Below, one piece after another: positions 5,543 to 10,238 of a DNA stretch of 10,238 bases. The notes beneath the pieces are model-generated. The model ran no database searches, was not told where the DNA came from, and saw only the letters and a list, made by a program, of their open reading frames with translations. How positions within the stretch are numbered: position 1 is the stretch's first letter; each line of letters opens with the position of its first letter. Source of the stretch: Stenotrophomonas sp. (GTDB lineage: Bacteria > Pseudomonadota > Gammaproteobacteria > Xanthomonadales > Xanthomonadaceae); NCBI GenBank assembly GCA_003248565.1, contig QFOV01000111.1, positions 1 through 10,238 of the forward strand. The letters run 5' to 3'. The translations under genes and the position numbers were made by a program.

Positions 5543-6367
5543 ATGAAGCGCATCCTCCTGTTGGCCCTGCCGTTCGCCCTGATGACCGCCTGCAGTAACC
5601 CGCCGGCCGCCAAGGACGCCACCGATCCGGCGGCCCCTGCTGCGACCGCAGCTGCCGCGACGCCTGCCGCTGCAACGGCGAACATCGACGCCAGCCAGCT
5701 CGGCGCCAACCACTGGCTGCTGGACAACGCAGTGGACGCCAGCGGCAAGCGCATCGACGGTCTGTTCGTGCAGGCTGACAAGCCGCTGACTCTGGACTTC
5801 AAGGACAACCGCCTGTCGGTCAGCAACGCCTGCAACAACATCGGCGGCGGTTACACGCTGGATGCCGGTGCACTGACCGTCGGCAACCTGATGTCCACCA
5901 ACAAAGCCTGCCAGGGCCCGCTGATGGCGGTTGACGGCCTGATCAGCGAGCGCCTGCAGGGCAAGCTGACCGTGCGTGCGCTGGATGCCTCGGCACTGAC
6001 CCTGGTCACCGCTTCCGGCGACGTGCTGAGCTTCCGCGCCGAGCCGACCGCCGAAACCCGCTACGGCGGCCCGGGCGAGACGGTGTTCATGGAAGTGGAG
6101 CCGCAGACCAAGCCCTGCCCGCACCCGCTGATGAAGGACGCCACCTGCCTGCAGGTGCGTGAGGTGAAGTACAACGAACAGGGCCTGGAGCAGGGCAAGC
6201 GCGGTGAGTTCACCAACTTCTACGGCAACATCGAGGGTTACACCCACGAGCCGGGCGTGCGCAATGTGCTGCGCCTGAAGCGTTACGAGATCAAGAACCC
6301 GCCGGCTGATGCACCGTCGCAGGCCTATGTGCTGGACATGGTGGTGATGTCGGAAATGGCGAAGTAA
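5543..6367 (+). CDS. META and DUF4377 domain lipoprotein
   Basis: A 274-aa predicted lipoprotein. The signal peptide MKRILLLALPFALMTAC has a lipobox (MTAC) with the lipidated Cys at 17. An Ala/Pro-rich tether follows (about 20-47). A META/HslJ-type domain spans about 50-167, with the signature pieces NACNNIGGGYTL (95-106) and MSTNKAC (117-123). A DUF4377-type domain spans about 175-272, starting around CPHPLMKDATCLQVRE. META domains occur in the heat-inducible HslJ (novobiocin resistance) and secreted proteins; the biochemical role is not established, so I give no symbol. The start has a strong Shine-Dalgarno, AAGGAG at 5531-5536, six bases before ATG. It lies 83 bp after uppP in the same direction and ends at a strong terminator. 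An envelope-stress role would fit the uppP neighbour but is inference. Confidence 0.88.
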   Translation: MKRILLLALPFALMTACSNPPAAKDATDPAAPAATAAAATPAAATANIDASQLGANHWLLDNAVDASGKRIDGLFVQADKPLTLDFKDNRLSVSNACNNIGGGYTLDAGALTVGNLMSTNKACQGPLMAVDGLISERLQGKLTVRALDASALTLVTASGDVLSFRAEPTAETRYGGPGETVFMEVEPQTKPCPHPLMKDATCLQVREVKYNEQGLEQGKRGEFTNFYGNIEGYTHEPGVRNVLRLKRYEIKNPPADAPSQAYVLDMVVMSEMAK

Positions 6368-6385
6368 GCCCGAAGGGCTTACGCA

Positions 6386-6421
6386 AACAGCAAGGGCGCC
6401 TGACGGCGCCCTTGCTGTTTT
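6386..6421 (+). terminator. Strong rho-independent terminator
   Basis: AACAGCAAGGGCGCC (6386-6400) pairs perfectly over 15 bp with GGCGCCCTTGCTGTT (6405-6419) around a TGAC tetraloop, ending in TGTTTTGT. A minor hairpin AAGCCC-GAA-GGGCTT (6366-6380) starts at the stop codon. It ends the lipoprotein transcript. Confidence 0.92.
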
Positions 6422-6470
6422 GTAGAGCCGAGCCATGCTCGGCTGGGGCATTACCGACAAAGCTTCATCT
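6422..6470 (+). repeat. SMAG element, tandem unit 1
   Basis: GTAG (6422-6425) is followed by AGCCGAGC-CAT-GCTCGGCT (6426-6444), then GGGGC and a tail ending AAAGCTT. It begins one base after the terminator T-run and is repeated head to tail with a 49-bp period. Confidence 0.88.
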
Positions 6471-6519
6471 GTAGAGCCGAGCCATGCTCGGCTGGGGCGT
6501 TACCGACAAAGCTTCACCT
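6471..6519 (+). repeat. SMAG element, tandem unit 2
   Basis: GTAG at 6471-6474 and the same palindrome at 6475-6493. The 49-bp unit differs from unit 1 at only two positions (A to G at 6499, T to C at 6518), which implies recent duplication or conversion. Confidence 0.88.
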
Positions 6520-6587
6520 GTAGAGCCGAGCCATGCTCGGCTGGGGCAATACCGGGAAAGTCCCTGCCGAGCATGGCTCGGCGCTAC
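6520..6587. repeat. Inverted SMAG pair
   Basis: A third rightward element (GTAG 6520-6523, palindrome 6524-6542) faces a leftward one (palindrome core 6566-6582, CTAC 6584-6587). The stretch between, GGGGC...GGGAAAGTCCC, serves as the tail of both, so the pair makes one 68-bp inverted structure like REP doublets (BIMEs). Confidence 0.85.
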
Positions 6588-6590
6588 ACC

Positions 6591-6630
6591 CCCTCCCTTT
6601 GCCGCAGGCAAGGGGAGGGTTGGGGAGGGG
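6591..6630 (+). repeat. G-rich hairpin/quadruplex element, copy 3
   Basis: CCCTCCCTTTGCC (6591-6603) pairs with GGCAAGGGGAGGG (6607-6619) with one G-T pair and a 3-nt loop. The 3' arm continues as TTGGGGAGGGG, giving four G-runs of 4, 3, 4 and 4 with loops of 1, 2 and 1 (6612-6630). The layout matches the elements at 600-634 and 714-751 in the opposite orientation. Confidence 0.6.
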
Positions 6631-6638
6631 TCGCTCCT

Positions 6639-6667
6639 GCCCCTTGCCGAGCATGGCTCGGCACTAC
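6639..6667 (-). repeat. SMAG element next to PEBP gene end
   Basis: On the minus strand this is GTAG followed by TGCCGAGC-CAT-GCTCGGCA and GGGGC after one extra A. It ends four bases from the stop codon (6672-6674) of the PEBP gene, so it lies at the very 3' end of that message and may act as its mRNA stabiliser or terminator. Confidence 0.82.
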
Positions 6668-6671
6668 CGAT

Positions 6672-7283
6672 CTAGGCCAGCGCTTTGTTCAACGTATACG
6701 TGCCATGCACCGACGCCTCAGCCAGCACATGGCCCTGCATGGCGCGGTACACATCGGCAGCAGTGAACGCACCATCGACGGGCAGACGCTCGACGTCCAG
6801 CGCGAACAGGCGGAAGAAATAGCGGTGCAGGCGCTCGTCATTGAATGGCGGGTACGGGCCGTCGTAGCCGTAGTAGGTACCACTCATCTGCGCATTGCCG
6901 GCGAACCAGCCGGTGTAATCGTTGATGCCCTGACGCGCACCGGCCGGACCAGCCGGCTGCGTCTTGCCGTGCGCGGTGAAGCCATCACTGCAGCTGCCGG
7001 CAGCGATCTCGCGCAGGTCCGCGGGAACATCCACCATCACCCAATGCACGAAGTCGGCGCGCGGCTGGTCCAACGGAATGCTGACGTCCTCACGGCCCAC
7101 CAGCTCGGCCACCGTCGGCACATCCGGGTCCACGCAGATCAGCGCGAACGAACGCGTGCCAGCCGGCACATCGCTCCACGCCAGCTGCGGATTGCGATTG
7201 CCGGCGAAGCCGTTGGCATCACCGGCGGCAAACTCGGCCGCGATCGGCTGTCCGTTCTGAAAACTCTGACTGTCCAGTTTCAT
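6672..7283 (-). CDS. YbhB/YbcL-family PEBP-like protein
   Basis: A 203-aa protein of the phosphatidylethanolamine-binding/Raf kinase inhibitor-like family, bacterial YbhB/YbcL branch. The anion-pocket motifs are visible: NPQLAWSDVPAGTRSFAL (31-48), the DPD motif in CVDPDVPT (50-57), FVHWVMVDVP (78-87) with His80, and GYDGPYPPFNDERLHRY (139-155). No signal peptide is seen, so it is probably cytoplasmic like YbhB. The bacterial role is unknown; small-ligand binding is inferred from the pocket. The segment ELVGREDVSIPLDQPRAD (60-77) is an insert also seen in longer family members. The start at 7283 has AAGGA seven bases upstream. It lies 13 bp after the TPR gene and its Shine-Dalgarno lies within that gap, so the two genes are probably cotranscribed. 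Confidence 0.92.
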   Translation of the reverse strand: MKLDSQSFQNGQPIAAEFAAGDANGFAGNRNPQLAWSDVPAGTRSFALICVDPDVPTVAELVGREDVSIPLDQPRADFVHWVMVDVPADLREIAAGSCSDGFTAHGKTQPAGPAGARQGINDYTGWFAGNAQMSGTYYGYDGPYPPFNDERLHRYFFRLFALDVERLPVDGAFTAADVYRAMQGHVLAEASVHGTYTLNKALA

Positions 7284-7296
7284 GATTGTTCCTTGA

Positions 7297-9366
7297 TCAG
7301 GCTTCGGGATAGCCCAGGCGCACCGCGACCGGGGTCAACACTGCAAATTCGGATGCCAGCACCTGTGCGTAATTGCGCCAGTGACCCGCCGGTACGGTGC
7401 CCGGGCCAAGGCTGCGCACGACCGGGAAACGCAGGCCGAAGGCCTGTTCCAGCAATGCGCCCATCGCTGCCGGATCATTCACCGCGTCGTCGGTGCGGAT
7501 GATCATGTGCGTGTACAGATCCTGCTCATGCAGCAGCGCGACCTGCGCCAGCGCGCGTGCCAGCCACTGCGCGGCCTCGCTGGACGAAGTCAGTGCCAAC
7601 GGCGCCGGCGCACCCAGTGCCAGCCACTCGACCAGCATGTCGCGCGGATCGCGCAGGGCAATGACCAGACGGCCTTCCGGCAGCTGCGGGCGCAGCGCCC
7701 ACAGCAGCGCGTTGTCCCACCACAGCAGCCAGTCGATCACGTTGCCGTCCTCGATCCCACGCGCAGGCAGCGCGTCGCGCCACTGCTGCACCAGTTGCTC
7801 GGGGCTGAGCTCGTCGTTGGCCAGGCGCTGCAGGGTCAGGAAGTTCTGGAAGGCATCCACGGGCGGTGTCGGCCCGAAGCGGTCACCACGCAGCACGCGG
7901 CTGCCGGCCGCCATCACCGTGGCCACACGCTCCACGCCCGAACCCGGCGCGCCCCACAGGAACATCGGCCGCACCGGGTTGTCGTCGGCGACCTCACCCA
8001 GCGCCGGCCATTCGGCCGGTGCACGCGCCTGCTGCGGCAGCGGCAGGCGGGTAGATGCCAGTTCCGCATGCACCTGCAACCAGGTTGCCAGTGCACCGGC
8101 GCGGTCACCGGCGCGGTCCTGGGTGGCGCCCAGCCAGGTGCGCACGGCCGCGCGTGCCTGCTCGGGCGCGTTGTCCACCAGCCGTTGCACATGCGCAACC
8201 GCTGCGCCCGGCTCGCGCTGCAGCAGTGCTTCGACAATGCGCTGCTCGCCACTGACCCGGCCCGGCTCCAGTGCAACGATATGCCGAGCGATTGCTTCGG
8301 CCTCTTCGGCCTGATCGTTCATGTCATGCAGGCTCATCCGTGCTTCCAGCGCCGGCAGATGCTCGGGCATCTGTGCCAACCAGCGCTCGACCACGTCCAC
8401 CGCTTCTTCGCTGCCGACCTGGGCAACCGCCAGACGCGCCATCCATAGGTCGTGGAACTGCGGGTTCGCCTGCACCGCGGCGTCCAGTTCACTGCGGGCC
8501 TCCTCGTCGCGGCCCAGGCGCTGCCAGGCCATCAACAGCATCTGCAGCGTGGCACGGTCGCCCGGCACCTGCTGCAGCAACGGGCGCAGGTGCTCCAGCG
8601 CCTGCAGCGGTTGGCCGGACACCAGTTCCAGTTCACCGGCCATGCGGCGCAGGCCCGGGGTATCGCCCTCCGCCGTGGCCAGCACTTCGCGCATCATCTC
8701 CGCGGCGCGATCGGCGTGGCCCTGACGCAAGGCCAACTGCACCACCATGCCGCGCAGCGCGTTGTTGCTGGGGTTCAATTCGATCACGCGGCGGAACGCC
8801 TGTTCGGCGAAGGCCAGCATGTCTTTTTCCAGGTAAGCGAAGCCAAGTGCATACAGCACGCGGACATCCTCCGGCAGCCTTGCACTGGCGGCCGACAGGA
8901 TGGCCAGCGCACGATCGGCGTCACCGCGGCGCAGCGCAACCAAGCCTTCGATCGCGCCCAGCTCAGCGCTGTCCGGATCCACGCGCGCGGCCATGCGGCC
9001 CAGGCGGTCAGCCTCGTCGACATCGCCACGGCCCAGCGCCAGGTGCGCCTGCATCAGGTAGGCGGAGAATTCGTTGGGATTGAGCGAGGTGCTGCGGTCC
9101 AGCGCCTGGCCGGCGGCATCGATCTGGCGCTGCGCCAGCAGCAGGCCGGCGTGCTGCAGGTGCAGGGCGGCATCATCCGGGGCCAGGCCCAGGGCCGTCT
9201 CCAGGCTGCGCTGGGCGTGTTCCAGCTGGCCTTGCTGCTGCAGTGCCAGCGCCAGCCAGCGGTGGGCGGCGGCGTGCTGTGGTTCGGCGCCAACCCATGC
9301 CTGGGCCAGGGTCACGGCCTCGTCGGTGGCATTACAGCGCAGGGCTTCAATGATCTTGTCTTGCAT
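7297..9366 (-). CDS. TPR protein with sulfotransferase-like domain
   Basis: A 689-aa soluble protein of two parts. Residues 1-435 are TPR helices: repeats with the W/L-G-A-P spacing are seen at about 32-65, 66-99, 100-132, 170-200 and later ones more diverged. Residues 465-689 resemble the sulfotransferase domain of TPR-sulfotransferases. There is a P-loop-like FLWGAPGSGVERV (469-481) where active enzymes usually have PRSGTT, a 3'-phosphate-binding-like VIALRDPRDMLVEWL (568-582), and GHWRNYAQVL (661-670), matching the usual W-R-x-Y segment near the C-terminus. With the 5' loop altered, PAPS use is uncertain and it may be a pseudo-enzyme; TPRs suggest a peptide or protein partner. The start at 9366 has only a weak GGA upstream. 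It precedes the PEBP gene by 13 bp. Confidence 0.85.
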   Translation of the reverse strand: MQDKIIEALRCNATDEAVTLAQAWVGAEPQHAAAHRWLALALQQQGQLEHAQRSLETALGLAPDDAALHLQHAGLLLAQRQIDAAGQALDRSTSLNPNEFSAYLMQAHLALGRGDVDEADRLGRMAARVDPDSAELGAIEGLVALRRGDADRALAILSAASARLPEDVRVLYALGFAYLEKDMLAFAEQAFRRVIELNPSNNALRGMVVQLALRQGHADRAAEMMREVLATAEGDTPGLRRMAGELELVSGQPLQALEHLRPLLQQVPGDRATLQMLLMAWQRLGRDEEARSELDAAVQANPQFHDLWMARLAVAQVGSEEAVDVVERWLAQMPEHLPALEARMSLHDMNDQAEEAEAIARHIVALEPGRVSGEQRIVEALLQREPGAAVAHVQRLVDNAPEQARAAVRTWLGATQDRAGDRAGALATWLQVHAELASTRLPLPQQARAPAEWPALGEVADDNPVRPMFLWGAPGSGVERVATVMAAGSRVLRGDRFGPTPPVDAFQNFLTLQRLANDELSPEQLVQQWRDALPARGIEDGNVIDWLLWWDNALLWALRPQLPEGRLVIALRDPRDMLVEWLALGAPAPLALTSSSEAAQWLARALAQVALLHEQDLYTHMIIRTDDAVNDPAAMGALLEQAFGLRFPVVRSLGPGTVPAGHWRNYAQVLASEFAVLTPVAVRLGYPEA

Positions 9367-9396
9367 GGCGGTCCAGCGTTAGCGCAAACCCGCATT

Positions 9397-9419
9397 GTAG
9401 CGGGCGCAGCCGCGCCCGC
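9397..9419. repeat. GTAG-headed palindrome, SMAG-like variant
   Basis: GTAG (9397-9400) overlaps a perfect palindrome GCGGGCGC-AGCC-GCGCCCGC (9400-9419). The head plus 8-bp-stem layout resembles SMAG/REP elements but the arm sequence is different. It fills most of the 58-bp gap between the hydrolase stop and the TPR start and could partly terminate the hydrolase message, although no T-run follows. Confidence 0.45.
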
Positions 9420-9424
9420 CGGGT

Positions 9425-10238
9425 TCAGGCGACGGCGGCGGCCAGATGCTGCGCCACCCAGCGCTCGGAGAAACCATCACCATGCAGGTTCTCGATGAAG
9501 CCGCAGTGGCCACCCCAGCGCGCGATCTCCAGATGCGCATCGGCCGGCAGCTGCCAGTGATCGAAGGTGGTGAAGGGGATCACGGGGTCATCGGCCGCCA
9601 TCAGGATGTGGGCCGGCACCTGCAACGCGGCCAGTTTGTTGCCGGCGATGGAGTAACCGTCGAAGTACTCCTGCAGCGAGCCGAAATCGGTATGGCGATC
9701 GACCAGCCAACCGGTCAGTGCGCGGATATCCAGCTTCAACACGCTGTCGTCGCAGTCGGCCAGCTCGGGGAACAGCGCGCGCTTGCGGCGCAACGAACCG
9801 GTCCATTTGCGGCGGAAATACCAGTCGTACATCACCGGTCCGCGCTCGATGCTGTCCATGGTGATGGCCGGATCCAGCACCGGGCATACCGATGCCACGT
9901 GCAGCAGTGGCACGCCGGCGGCAGGCGCGTGCAGGGCCAACCGCAGCACGAAGTTGCCGCCCAGCGAATAGCCCGCGGCGACCATCGGCAGGCCGGCAAA
10001 ACGCTGCGCGACATCCGCGGCGGCGTTGACCACTTCGCCGATGCGGCAGGAGTGGAAGATGCCCGGATTGAGATGATGGGTATTGCCGTGGTCGCGGAAG
10101 TTCAACCGCACCACGTCAAAACCCTGCTCCAGCAGGCGTGCAGTGGTCATGCGCATGTAGCTGGACTCCGCGCTGCCTTCCCAGCCATGCAGCAGCAACG
10201 CCAGCGCCTTGGGCGGAGCGCCCTGCGGACGACTGTGC
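9425..10238 (-). CDS. YheT-like alpha/beta hydrolase (5' partial)
   Basis: The visible 270 residues are the C-terminal part of an alpha/beta-fold hydrolase of the YheT/UPF0017 group; the frame stays open to the window edge, so the true start is upstream. Motifs in order: LALLLHGWEGSAESSYMR (oxyanion region), VVRLNFRDHGNTH, the nucleophile elbow AAGYSLGGN (Ser codon at 9965-9967), the acid loop AADDPVIPF, and the catalytic-His motif ARWGGHCGFIEN. The Ser-Asp-His triad is therefore complete. No membrane span or signal is seen in this part. Substrate is unknown; E. coli YheT is a putative esterase. It lies 58 bp before the TPR gene on the same strand and may be cotranscribed with it. Confidence 0.9.
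   Translation of the reverse strand, partial: HSRPQGAPPKALALLLHGWEGSAESSYMRMTTARLLEQGFDVVRLNFRDHGNTHHLNPGIFHSCRIGEVVNAAADVAQRFAGLPMVAAGYSLGGNFVLRLALHAPAAGVPLLHVASVCPVLDPAITMDSIERGPVMYDWYFRRKWTGSLRRKRALFPELADCDDSVLKLDIRALTGWLVDRHTDFGSLQEYFDGYSIAGNKLAALQVPAHILMAADDPVIPFTTFDHWQLPADAHLEIARWGGHCGFIENLHGDGFSERWVAQHLAAAVA

Noticed and set aside
4536..5675. 379-codon open frame on the minus strand across uppP
   Set aside because: Antisense to uppP and running into the lipoprotein gene; low-complexity composition typical of shadow frames.
5465..6460. 331-codon open frame on the minus strand across the META lipoprotein
   Set aside because: Antisense shadow that also passes through the terminator and a SMAG repeat.
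6422..6587. CRISPR array, because repeats recur every 49 bp
   Set aside because: The whole 49-bp unit is conserved, including the part that would be spacer, and the orientation flips; this is a REP/SMAG cluster.
6435..7502. 355-codon plus-strand frame starting in the SMAG cluster
   Set aside because: It begins inside repeats and then runs antisense to the PEBP gene; no ribosome binding site.
7381..8448. Long plus-strand frames across the TPR gene
   Set aside because: Antisense shadows full of Arg, Gln, His and Cys; the minus-strand frame shows repeated TPR patterns and conserved motifs.

Overview
The window looks like chromosomal DNA of a high-GC gammaproteobacterium of the Xanthomonadaceae, most likely Stenotrophomonas (maltophilia group). 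The main pointer is a set of GTAG-headed palindromes with core GCCGAGC-CAT-GCTCGGC, the hallmark of the Stenotrophomonas SMAG/REP family, at 662-705 and in a cluster at 6422-6667. No phage, insertion sequence, CRISPR array, tRNA or rRNA was seen. Most genes are ordinary core genes; the interest lies mainly in the regulatory and repeat DNA between them.

Left part (1-809): the first codons of a leftward lipoprotein gene, a divergent 243-bp gap with a perfect 19-bp dyad, a small unrecognised rightward gene (72 aa) with lower GC than its surroundings, then 267 bp of convergent intergenic DNA holding a terminator-like hairpin, one SMAG element and two C/G-rich hairpin elements.

Nitrogen block (810-4616), all leftward in the order glnA, glnK, amtB: glutamine synthetase, the PII signal protein and the ammonium channel. 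Upstream of glnA is a sigma-54 promoter matching consensus (4492-4507, minus strand) and two NtrC-type sites (centres 4579 and 4608), about 98 and 127 bp upstream of the predicted start. This arrangement resembles the enterobacterial glnAp2. With GlnK controlling AmtB, it makes a nitrogen-starvation response unit. No equally good promoter was found before glnK; the 379-bp glnA-glnK gap instead carries a two-tier hairpin.

Middle (4512-6421): a rightward uppP (undecaprenyl-diphosphate phosphatase) divergent from glnA, with a good sigma-70 promoter. The NtrC sites lie in its predicted leader, so the two transcription units share control DNA. A META plus DUF4377 lipoprotein follows and ends at a strong 15-bp-stem terminator.

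Repeat cluster (6422-6667): two direct SMAG units with 49-bp spacing, an inverted SMAG pair, a G-rich hairpin/quadruplex element, and a last inverted SMAG ending five bases from the next gene.

Right part (6672-10238), leftward: a YheT-like alpha/beta hydrolase (5' end outside the window), a TPR protein with a degenerate sulfotransferase-like C-terminal domain, and a YbhB-type PEBP protein whose Shine-Dalgarno sits in the 13-bp gap after the TPR gene, so the last two probably form an operon.
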